64,000 nucleotides of DNA from positions 6,920 through 70,919 of the forward strand of contig JAKLKB010000015.1 in assembly GCA_023150835.1 (NCBI GenBank), in the 5' to 3' direction. A model generated the notes under the pieces. That model saw only the letters and a program-made list of their open reading frames with translations. It ran no database searches and was not told where the DNA came from. Shown piece by piece: positions 36,592 through 44,204 of the stretch; the first letter of the stretch is position 1, and each line of letters begins with the position of its first letter. A program made the translations under genes and the position numbers. The stretch comes from Myxococcota bacterium. GTDB taxonomy: Bacteria; Myxococcota_C; UBA6777.

Positions 36592-37086
36592 GCTCTAACT
36601 CTCCTTTGTGCAGGGCGCTCATGGCCCGAGATCATTCGTGGTGTTCGCTTCGGATGAAAAAGTGAAGGCGAGAACGCTTTCGATCGGCTCTGGACAAAGA
36701 GGAGTTCTGCCCTCTCCCCAGAGTGAACGAAGCACAAGCATAACGCTTCTTTTGCGCAATGCAAATCATTCCCCAGCATACGCCTTCGGTCAAGCCTTTT
36801 TGTTTCGTAAAAGGCCATCCCAAGGCGTTTGGCGCGTCGCCAAACCCACACAGCGGAGAGTTCAGCCTTGATGGGGGCTTGACGCACACAAAAAACCAAA
36901 CTAACAACCCCGCCTATGCGCGCAAACCAAACCACGCGCTTAGACGATTATCCGAGAGATGTGTGATCGACCTGTTGGTGCGATCCGCTGTAGACGCCCT
37001 GTTGTTGGGCAGCCACAGAGGGCTGCCCCTACGTCGGTCGATCGCACAACGGGCATTTCGTATGACGCCCATCGCAAGGAGGTTTT
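36592..37086. other. Divergent intergenic region upstream of grpE, containing a family 2 repeat
   Basis: About 495 bp between grpE (minus) and the CcmD-like gene (plus). It should contain the heat-shock promoter of grpE-dnaK-dnaJ in the left half. No CIRCE inverted repeat (TTAGCACTC/GAGTGCTAA) is present. The right half is a dispersed repeat. Confidence 0.5.
36955..37070 (+). repeat. Dispersed repeat family 2, copy 2
   Basis: It has GATGTGTGATCGA, GTAGACGCCCT, GTTGGGCAGCC, GGGCTGCCCCTACGT and CGATCGCACAACGGGC, ending TTCGTATGA. It ends about 17 bp before the start codon of the CcmD-like gene. Confidence 0.85.
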
Positions 37087-37482
37087 ATGTACTGGTGTCG
37101 TTGTGTCGTCCTGCTTTCGTGTTTGTTCTCTCTCCTATCCCCTCTCGCTGCACAACCCCTCCCTCAGCCCGACGCCACACCTGCGAAGCGTTCTCCTGAA
37201 CCCCGCTCCTTAACCAACACAGCCGCACAACCCGCAGCGACCCGTTCGACTCCCGCTCAAACACCCAAGCCTGCAAGCAAAACCACCGAAGAAGCTGTAC
37301 CACTCGACTTCTCTCAAAGCAAGCGCTCTCCTTATTGGGATCGTCCGTACTTGTTTGCTGCGTATCTGTTGGCGTGGTGGGTGTTTTTTTTCTACCTCGT
37401 GTCCATGCGCAAACGCCAACGCGAAGTGCAAGCCGAGCTACAACGCCTCCAACAAGCCCTCGATGATCTCAAGTTCAAGTAA
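37087..37482 (+). CDS. Small membrane protein with signal peptide and CcmD-like C-terminus
   Basis: The protein has 131 residues; the ATG at 37087 follows AAGGAGG. An N-terminal signal or anchor (MYWCRCVVLLSCLFSLLSPLAA) is followed by a Pro/Ala/Thr-rich linker of about 60 residues. A single membrane segment (LFAAYLLAWWVFFFYLVSM) and a charged helix RKRQREVQAELQRLQQAL end it. The last 45 residues match the layout of CcmD, the small haem-exporter protein of cytochrome c maturation. No ccm gene is nearby, and the long N-terminal part is not typical, so the call is tentative. Confidence 0.45.
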   Translation: MYWCRCVVLLSCLFSLLSPLAAQPLPQPDATPAKRSPEPRSLTNTAAQPAATRSTPAQTPKPASKTTEEAVPLDFSQSKRSPYWDRPYLFAAYLLAWWVFFFYLVSMRKRQREVQAELQRLQQALDDLKFK

Positions 37483-37490
37483 GATTTCGC

Positions 37491-38351
37491 TCAAAGTGAC
37501 GAGACATCGGCCTCCACAAAGGGAGGAAGACGAAAGAGTTGTTGTGCATTGTGTGTGGTTGTTGAAGCGACGAGGTGGGGAGGCACACGCAAAAGCTCCG
37601 CAAGTGCGAGCGCCGTTTGTCGAACATAGGCGGGTTCGTTGCGCTGACCACGAAAAGGAGCAGGCGCAAGATACGGGGCATCCGTCTCGATCAACAACCG
37701 CTCCAAAGGTAGTTCTCGCACCACCTTTTTGACCGAACTTACAAACGTGATCATGCCGGGGATAGAAAGATAAAGGCCCAAAGACAAGCAACGTTCGGCA
37801 AACGACAACGTCCCACTAAAGCAATGAATCACCCCTTGCAGCCGATGTTTTTGAGCAGATGCCTCTAACAGAGCAATGGTGTCTTCTTCTGCATCGCGGG
37901 AGTGGATCACAAACGGTAGATCCGACAACGCAGCCAGTTCTAAGCCGCGCTGGAAAACCTGCTGTTGCGTTTCTTTGGGGGCGTGCATGTAAAAATAGTC
38001 CAGCCCGATCTCACCGATCGCAACGACCTTTGGATGTTTTGCGATCTCTTGCAAGGCCAAGAAATCGGCCTCAGAAGCAGCCCCTGCGTCATGAGGGTGA
38101 ATCCCCACCGCCACAAAGATATCCTCGTGTTGTTCGGCGAGTCGAAGCGCTGCTTGAGAAGAAGCCACTCCGCAGCCGATAGAGATCATCTGCTTGACAC
38201 CAGCGCGCCGAGCGCGTTCGAGTACAGCCTCGCGATCTGTTTCAAAGGGTTCTTGATCCAAGTGAAGGTGCGTGTCGACGATTCCTCCGTCGCGCAATGC
38301 CGCCTCCCAAAGCATCGTTTCCGTCTCAGAACAACTCTGTTTTTTGCTCAT
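37491..38351 (-). CDS. tatD: TatD family metal-dependent deoxyribonuclease
   Basis: The protein has 286 residues. The TIM-barrel metal ligands are all visible: DTHLHLD, GIHPHD, GEIGLDY (Glu), HSRDA, HCFSG and ETDAPYLAP. TatD proteins are magnesium-dependent 3'-5' exonucleases linked to DNA repair and degradation. The ATG at 38351 overlaps the stop of the PSP1-domain gene by ATGA, so the two are translationally coupled. It converges with the CcmD-like gene with only 8 bp between stops. Confidence 0.94.
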   Translation of the reverse strand: MSKKQSCSETETMLWEAALRDGGIVDTHLHLDQEPFETDREAVLERARRAGVKQMISIGCGVASSQAALRLAEQHEDIFVAVGIHPHDAGAASEADFLALQEIAKHPKVVAIGEIGLDYFYMHAPKETQQQVFQRGLELAALSDLPFVIHSRDAEEDTIALLEASAQKHRLQGVIHCFSGTLSFAERCLSLGLYLSIPGMITFVSSVKKVVRELPLERLLIETDAPYLAPAPFRGQRNEPAYVRQTALALAELLRVPPHLVASTTTHNAQQLFRLPPFVEADVSSL

Positions 38352-41005
38352 TCTTGATCTCCCCCATCCTTCGGGCGGGATCGGTCGCTTTTCGGACGCT
38401 CTATCGCTTCGTTAGTGCGCGGTGTTTGCGGCGCGGGCGTTCCCTCCGAACCGCTGTGTTTCGCTCCCTCGCCCTGTCGCGCAGGCGGCTCGTTGCGAGA
38501 AGATGAAGTTCGTGGACCGCTCCCCTCGGGGCGTCGGGGAGGGCGGCCTCCTCGTTCGGCTCGGCCAGCAGAAGGAGAACGTCGATCGGTGTGTGTGCCG
38601 TCCGTTTCTTCGGACGCGCCGACTCTCGCTCCTCGGCCTTGGGGGGGACGTTGCCGCGACTCTTCTTGCACACGACTTCCCCGACGTTCGCGCATATCGA
38701 ACGCTCGCTGGGCACCGTAGGGTTCGCGCTGGTTTCCATCCACATCGCGTCGATTTCCATCCACATCGCGGCCCCCTCGCCGATCTGTGTGCGAAACCGC
38801 ACGTCCATCGGCCCCCATACCACGCATCCCTCGTCGATCCGTACCCTCATCGCTGCGCATCCCGCGACGATCCGTACCCTCATCGCTGCGCATCCCGCGT
38901 CGATCCGTACCCTCATTTCCGCGCATCCCGCGCCGATCCGTACCCTCATCGCTGCGCATCCCGCGACGATCCGTACCCTCATCGCTGCGCATCCCTCGTC
39001 GATCCGTACCCTCATTTCCGCGCATCCCGCGACGATCCGTACCCTCATTTCCGCGCATCCCGCGACGATCCGTACCCTCATTTCCGCGCATCCCGCGCCG
39101 CTCAGTCCCATCGTCGCCACGCAAAGCCCTACGAGTCAAACGAACGGATTGGTTTTCTTCTCGTGGCTCCGAGACGTCCGCACGTGAGCTGCGCTGCTCT
39201 TCTCGCAGATTGCGCTGTTCTTCTGGCAGATTGCGCTGTTCTTCTCGCGAATTACGCTGTTCTTCTCGCGAATTACGCTGTTCTTCTCGCAGATTGCGCC
39301 GTTCAAAACGATTTGGTGGGTGTAGAGGCCGGATATCTGAGGAAGCGGTGCGCGTCTCTAGAGTTCGTAAGGGTGCTGGGTTCGGGAGCGTCGGGGCTGG
39401 GTTCGGGAGCGTCGGGGCTTGGTTCGGAGGCGTCGCGCTTTCCTGCGAGAGCGTTACGCCGTCGTGTGGGGGCGTTGTGCCTTCCTGCGAGAGCGTTACG
39501 CCGTCGTGTGGGGGCGTTGTGCCTTCCTGCGAGAGCGTTACGCCGTTGTGTGGGGGCGTTGTACCTTCCTGCGAGAGCGTTACGCCGTTGTGTGGGGGCA
39601 TTGCGTCGTGGTGCGGGGAGGAGTGTTGCGTTAGAGGCCGTTCGAGTGGAGGAGAAGTGGACCCATCAGAAGGCGGAGGCAGATCTTGAGGCGACGTGCT
39701 TTCTTCGAGGGGCGTTTTTGTGTGGCGCGCTTTGGCGCGGATATCAAGAACACGCGTCTTGGCCGTTGCGACCGAAGAGCGTGGTGCTGTTTCGGTGTGA
39801 CGACTTTTTTCAACGGACACATTGCGATCGCGTCGGGCATCTTGGGGGCCACGTTCTTTTGAGGAGATTCGGGCCTCACGCCGCGTAGGTGGTTCGCTTG
39901 GTGCTGAGGAACGGGAGATTTGTGATGTCGAGGATCGAGCGCGACGGCGTGTGCGCGGGGCGTCCTCGTCGTCATCGGCCTCCTCTTCGTCGTCATCAAA
40001 AGGAGGCAGAGGATACGGGAGGTTTCGAGGCTCCATCAAGGGTTCGACCCCACGACGGCCTTTGATTCGGGCTTGTCCTCGATCGTCGAAATTGTCAAAA
40101 TCTGCGAAGTCAAACGCCTTTTTTTCGGTTTCGGAGATCGGAGATGCCGCAGGATGCGTCTCTTTCGCAAAAGCGTCTTTGTACTCGGGAAGATCCGAGA
40201 CATGAAACTCTTTTTCGACCACAGGATCGCGATCCAAAAAGACGATGCGCACCGTTTCTCGGAGCGGATGAACTTCTCTCACTTTGCCGATCCCTTCGAT
40301 GGTTTCGACATCGCGGCCGATCTTTGGCAAGTTGCGCCGCAGTTGTTTGTACACGCTCTGCTCGTAAGACAAACAACACATCAAGCGACCACAGACCCCC
40401 GAAACTTTTTGAGGGTTGAGCGCGAGACTTTGATCTTTGGCCATACGGATCGAGACGGGGCTAAAGTTGCGCAAGAACCGACTGCAACAGAGTTCTTGAC
40501 CACAAGGTCCCGCCCCTCCGATCAGCTTGGCGCTATCGCGCACACCGATCTGACGCATCTCGATCCGCATCCGAAAATGCCTTGCAAGATCACGCACAAG
40601 ATCCCGAAAATCGATGCGGCCTTCGGCTGAAAAATAGAAGATCATCTTGGTGCCGCTAAACAAATGCTCGGTACGAACCATTTTCATCGGTAGCTTGTGA
40701 ACCACGACGCGCTCACGACAGAAACGAAAGGCTTCTTTTTCGCGCAAACGATGGTATTTGGAGCGTTCGAGTTCTTCGGGGCTTGCGACGCGCAGTATCG
40801 GGAAGATCCGCAGGCTTGGTGGAGGAGCTTGTGTCAATTCGTAGGTGCGCTTGACCGAACCAAGGGCGATGCCTTGTTCCGTTTCGACGATGACTTTATC
40901 GCGTTCTTGGACGGAGACTTGATCGGCAGAAAACAGATACGCTTGGCCCGCCTTGCGGAAAGTCACTTCGGCGTATCGTTTGGAAGGAGACGTTTCTTGA
41001 TTCAA
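38348..41005 (-). CDS. PSP1-domain (YaaT/RicT-like) protein with a ~580-residue repetitive tail
   Basis: The protein has 885 residues. TTG at 41005 is chosen because GGAGG is 6 nt away and the PSP1 fold starts straight after (YAEVTFRKAGQAYLF). Residues 1-~280 are the PSP1 domain with six cysteines, Cys168/173/174 and Cys205/210/211 (GPCGQELCC, GVCGRLMCC). In Bacillus the RicT/YaaT protein with RicA and RicF carries Fe-S clusters and steers RNase Y, and PSP1 proteins also affect competence and sporulation. The tail is disordered: acidic to about 350, then Ser/Pro/Arg-rich with three tandem repeats of 14, 7 and 11 residues, then Arg/Gly-rich to the end. The Arg/Gly content suggests RNA binding. 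holB lies directly upstream, as it does in Bacillus. Confidence 0.88.
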   Translation of the reverse strand: MNQETSPSKRYAEVTFRKAGQAYLFSADQVSVQERDKVIVETEQGIALGSVKRTYELTQAPPPSLRIFPILRVASPEELERSKYHRLREKEAFRFCRERVVVHKLPMKMVRTEHLFSGTKMIFYFSAEGRIDFRDLVRDLARHFRMRIEMRQIGVRDSAKLIGGAGPCGQELCCSRFLRNFSPVSIRMAKDQSLALNPQKVSGVCGRLMCCLSYEQSVYKQLRRNLPKIGRDVETIEGIGKVREVHPLRETVRIVFLDRDPVVEKEFHVSDLPEYKDAFAKETHPAASPISETEKKAFDFADFDNFDDRGQARIKGRRGVEPLMEPRNLPYPLPPFDDDEEEADDDEDAPRTRRRARSSTSQISRSSAPSEPPTRREARISSKERGPQDARRDRNVSVEKSRHTETAPRSSVATAKTRVLDIRAKARHTKTPLEESTSPQDLPPPSDGSTSPPLERPLTQHSSPHHDAMPPHNGVTLSQEGTTPPHNGVTLSQEGTTPPHDGVTLSQEGTTPPHDGVTLSQESATPPNQAPTLPNPAPTLPNPAPLRTLETRTASSDIRPLHPPNRFERRNLREEQRNSREEQRNSREEQRNLPEEQRNLREEQRSSRADVSEPREENQSVRLTRRALRGDDGTERRGMRGNEGTDRRGMRGNEGTDRRGMRGNEGTDRRGMRSDEGTDRRGMRSDEGTDRRGMRGNEGTDRRGMRSDEGTDRRGMRSDEGTDRRGMRGMGADGRAVSHTDRRGGRDVDGNRRDVDGNQREPYGAQRAFDMRERRGSRVQEESRQRPPQGRGARVGASEETDGTHTDRRSPSAGRAERGGRPPRRPEGSGPRTSSSRNEPPARQGEGAKHSGSEGTPAPQTPRTNEAIERPKSDRSRPKDGGDQE
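38828..39091 (-). repeat. 33-bp tandem repeat (8 units) in the PSP1-protein tail
   Basis: Eight units encode an 11-residue motif MR(G/S)(N/D)EGTDRRG. Two versions, GN and SD, alternate irregularly (three GN, two SD, one GN, two SD). In-frame with no interruption. Confidence 0.97.
39194..39298 (-). repeat. 21-bp tandem repeat (5 units) in the PSP1-protein tail
   Basis: Five units encode a heptad RN(L/S)(R/P)EEQ. A period of seven would suit a charged coiled coil. Confidence 0.95.
39431..39598 (-). repeat. 42-bp tandem repeat (4 units) in the PSP1-protein tail
   Basis: Four units encode a 14-residue motif close to PPH(N/D)GVTLSQEGTT. The units differ at a few positions only. Confidence 0.95.
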
Positions 41006-42000
41006 CCCATGCCTCCGAGCGTAAGGAAAAGGTGTTCGAGAGTCAGCAATGGTGCGGTGTTTCGGCGCAAGGCCGCTTCACACTGATCGATCGCATGAAC
41101 CGCACGAAACAGAGCAGGAGTGGATAACATTTGTGCGTGTTCTTGCAAGTGCGTCTGGAGATCGAGGTGGATCAAGCGCTGCATATCCCACCCGATCTCT
41201 CGAATCAACAACAGATCGCGCAGCCACGAACGCAAGAGATCCAAATACAACGCCAGATGTTCGCTTTCTTTGTTCAGACGTTCGGCGATCTCAAGGGCCG
41301 TCGTGGCCCCCGTAGGAACGCGATGAAGGGTCGGAAGTGCCGTCAACAAGGCGCGCCGCTGTTCATCGGAAAGATGGGCGTGCAACAACAAGGCTTTTCC
41401 CGGGGAGCCTTCGGCAAGCCCGGCCAGTAAAAAAGCCTGTTCGGGTGGGAGCGCGTGTTGTTGGACCAACCAATGCGTCAATTCTTCGCGACGTAGCGGG
41501 GCAAATGGAACGCGCTGACAACGAGAAAGAATGGTCGGCATGATCTGACCAAGGCCCGAAGCGCACAAGATAAACAGGTTATTGGGGGGGGGTTCTTCGA
41601 GCAGCTTGAGGAAAGCGTTGGCGGCTTCCTGATTCATTCGCTCGATCTGATCGAGGATGACGATGCGTCGTCGCCCTTCCTTGGGAGGAAATCGCGTCAT
41701 ACGTTGAAGATCGCGGATCTGACCGATGCGCAAAAGCTGCTTTTCAGGTTCCACCAACCACACATCGGGATGGGTCTCATGAAGGATCTTTTGACACGCC
41801 CCACAATGCTCACAAGGCTCCCATGTATCGGGCTGCGCCGTCAAACAATTCAGCCGCCGCGCAAGAACCAACGCGGTGGTGCGTTTTCCGCATCCTTCGG
41901 GCCCTGTGAACAAATAAGCGTTGGGGATACGATCTTGCTGCCAAGCAAAAAACAAGTCATGAAGCGCTCGCTCCTGACCACGAATCGCTGCAAATCCCAC
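41002..42000 (-). CDS. holB: DNA polymerase III delta' subunit (clamp loader)
   Basis: The protein has 332 residues from GTG 42000, which is 14 bp after the TPR gene stop and follows GAGAGAGGTGAG. The frame extends to 42075, but that start would overlap the upstream gene. Visible features: Walker A-like GPEGCGKRTT, the zinc-type cysteines CEHCGACQKI, the LLEEPPPN and ILSRCQ sensor region. Delta' is a rigid stator of the clamp loader that opens the beta clamp. The stop overlaps the PSP1 gene start. holB followed by a yaaT-like gene is also seen in Firmicutes. Confidence 0.92.
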   Translation of the reverse strand: MGFAAIRGQERALHDLFFAWQQDRIPNAYLFTGPEGCGKRTTALVLARRLNCLTAQPDTWEPCEHCGACQKILHETHPDVWLVEPEKQLLRIGQIRDLQRMTRFPPKEGRRRIVILDQIERMNQEAANAFLKLLEEPPPNNLFILCASGLGQIMPTILSRCQRVPFAPLRREELTHWLVQQHALPPEQAFLLAGLAEGSPGKALLLHAHLSDEQRRALLTALPTLHRVPTGATTALEIAERLNKESEHLALYLDLLRSWLRDLLLIREIGWDMQRLIHLDLQTHLQEHAQMLSTPALFRAVHAIDQCEAALRRNTAPLLTLEHLFLTLGGMG

Positions 42001-42014
42001 CCACTCACCTCTCT

Positions 42015-44192
42015 CTATTCTTCTTCTTCTTTGTTTGGTTTTTGTTTTTTGTCTCGATCCAACATCTGCTGCCAAGGGATCGCATCGGAGGGTGTACCGA
42101 TCAGCGAATCATCCAGAGATGACGCATCTTTGCGGGAGAAGTTGGTCTTGTGCGAAAAGATGGCTTGGTGGATCTCTCGGTTGGCGCGGAGCAAAAACTC
42201 GTCAGGTTTTTCTTTGGGCTTGCGTGCGATCCCAGTCCGCGCCAAGACCGTCCCTTGCGGTGTCGAAAGCGTCATCGCAAGAAAACGCGGATGTTCTTGC
42301 AGCATCAGACGAAACCCCTGCAACGAGTTCACAAAACGCGGAGAACGCAGCAAGGCTTCGCTTACGGCCCAAACATCGGCAGAACCAGCCGTTTGGACAT
42401 GAACGGGAAGCGCCAAACCAAGTCGGCGCATCACCGTCCCATCCAGTTGAAGCACACGCGCCAAAGCTTCGCGCATGGATTGTTCTTGGCCCTGCACGCG
42501 GTGGATATCAGCGCGGATCCCCCACATCCTCGTGCGCAGCGGCTTACTTTTCTCTGGCAAAGCAGCCAAGGCGCGTTGCGAAAACATCAACGCCTCGTCG
42601 TATGAGGCTTGGCGATAAGCGGCTTCTGCTTCGAGCGCATCGTAAAAGGCCCGTATCTCGGGGGTATGCTTTTCATCTCGTGCGCGCAAGATCCGCAACT
42701 GATCGCGCACCACCGCAGGGCCGATCAACACGACCACTTCGCCGATCAACCAATACGGAGCCGTCGCTCCGCCCGAACGATACGGAGAAAGCGTGTTTTG
42801 CAAAAACTCCATGTCGCTCGCAAGCTGGCGTCGCGCAATCGAACCATCCAACCATGCGCTGATCCGAACCGACTGACGCCAAAACCAGTTCTTGACACGC
42901 TGCCACCAGCCCTGTGCAGCGGCGTCTTCGCGTGCAATCTCCACTTGCATTAAGCGCGAGTGGCGCAACATCATATGTGCTCCAACGCTCTGTTGACGGG
43001 GATCTGCGCTGGTGTGGCCGTGGCGGTCAGGGCGATCTCGTACCAGTTCCAGCGCCTTGTGTGCGCGATCCACATCTCCCACCGACAGCCAAAAATTTCC
43101 TTGGGACAACTGATGCCCCGCAAACATCGACTCTTTTAGATGCGGAAGCTGCCGATTTTTCCAATCTTGGGCTTGGCGAAGCGCGTTAAACCCTTGATTT
43201 AAGCGGCCTTGCTCAAGATACACAAAGGTCAAAAACTCCCACGGGTTGGTATGCAAACTCGGGTAAAAATAACGGGTGGCTTCAAGCGCATAACGCTCGG
43301 CTTCATCAAAGCGAAAGACGCCAAGATACGCTTCGGCAAGGTTGGTGCGATGCGTCGTTCGGTCACGCGAGACGATCTTTTCGTCCTCCACAAAAGCTTC
43401 ACGACAGTAATGCAACGACTCGACACGCTTTCCCTGCTCGAAGGTGATCGCACAAAGGGCGTTCAATGCTGTGGTTTTGTACTTCTTTTGTTGCAGGTAG
43501 GTCAAAGCAAGATTTGTGGCCTCGCTGTATCGGCGAAGTTTCATCAAACTCCAAGGCATCAGGTCTTCCAGTTTATAGATCGGATACAGCCGATCATGTT
43601 CTTGGATCAGCTTGAGTGCTTCTGCATCCCGACCAAGCTGACGCAGGCTGTAGATCATCTCCAACATCATCACGTGATGGCTCAACGACGGAACACGCCC
43701 AACGATCGCCTTATACAACGCATTTGATTCGCGCAGGTAACGCAAGGCCAACACCAACTCCCCCTCTTGGTGGCGCAACAGGTACGCCAAGACAAAACGA
43801 CCCACATACGAATTGGGCCGCCTCGGCAGTAGCTTTTCCTCGATCAACGTACGCGCACGATTCATCTTCCCCTGCACAAACAGCGTGAGGATCTCTTGCT
43901 CCAAGGCTGTTTTGGGCAGTTCTTTTTCTGTAAAGACCTTCGCGGTAAAGGGATCGGGGCGGATCCCCGCATAAGCGCTCTGACCACCCCATCCGATCGA
44001 CCCAACCACCAACCCCACGCACAACAGCCCAAGGCATCGGCCCTGTGCGATAGGCTTTGTTGTGAAGCGATCCGCGATCCATGCACACAACAGCCCAAGG
44101 CATCGAGCCAACAAGCCGATGCGCACAACAGCCCGAAGAGGCGCACCTAAGCGGGCGTAGTATCGGCTCACGTCGTATCTTTTCAAACGCAT
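42015..44192 (-). CDS. TPR protein with N-terminal hydrophobic repeat, function unknown
   Basis: The protein has 725 residues. The N-terminus has two copies of a hydrophobic word (ARCLGLLCAW and GRCLGLLCVG), which at DNA level are copies of a CACAACAGCCCAAGGCATCG-type word (about 44030-44115). A signal or anchor ends near GGQSAYA. TPR-like repeats follow, for example GRDAEALKLIQEHDRL and RLNQGFNALRQAQDW. The C-terminus is Lys/Glu-rich. It follows the transglutaminase gene by 12 bp and precedes holB, so it may belong to the MoxR-DUF58-transglutaminase module. Confidence 0.75.
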   Translation of the reverse strand: MRLKRYDVSRYYARLGAPLRAVVRIGLLARCLGLLCAWIADRFTTKPIAQGRCLGLLCVGLVVGSIGWGGQSAYAGIRPDPFTAKVFTEKELPKTALEQEILTLFVQGKMNRARTLIEEKLLPRRPNSYVGRFVLAYLLRHQEGELVLALRYLRESNALYKAIVGRVPSLSHHVMMLEMIYSLRQLGRDAEALKLIQEHDRLYPIYKLEDLMPWSLMKLRRYSEATNLALTYLQQKKYKTTALNALCAITFEQGKRVESLHYCREAFVEDEKIVSRDRTTHRTNLAEAYLGVFRFDEAERYALEATRYFYPSLHTNPWEFLTFVYLEQGRLNQGFNALRQAQDWKNRQLPHLKESMFAGHQLSQGNFWLSVGDVDRAHKALELVRDRPDRHGHTSADPRQQSVGAHMMLRHSRLMQVEIAREDAAAQGWWQRVKNWFWRQSVRISAWLDGSIARRQLASDMEFLQNTLSPYRSGGATAPYWLIGEVVVLIGPAVVRDQLRILRARDEKHTPEIRAFYDALEAEAAYRQASYDEALMFSQRALAALPEKSKPLRTRMWGIRADIHRVQGQEQSMREALARVLQLDGTVMRRLGLALPVHVQTAGSADVWAVSEALLRSPRFVNSLQGFRLMLQEHPRFLAMTLSTPQGTVLARTGIARKPKEKPDEFLLRANREIHQAIFSHKTNFSRKDASSLDDSLIGTPSDAIPWQQMLDRDKKQKPNKEEEE

Positions 44193-44204
44193 GACTCTGT
44201 CCTC

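Noticed and set aside
36592-36960. CIRCE/HrcA operator upstream of grpE
   Set aside because: No TTAGCACTC-N9-GAGTGCTAA inverted repeat was seen.
38422-39888. 488-residue plus-strand ORF antisense to the PSP1 gene
   Set aside because: It exists because repeats on the opposite strand keep the frame open. The minus-strand frame has a recognised domain and a coupled start and stop.
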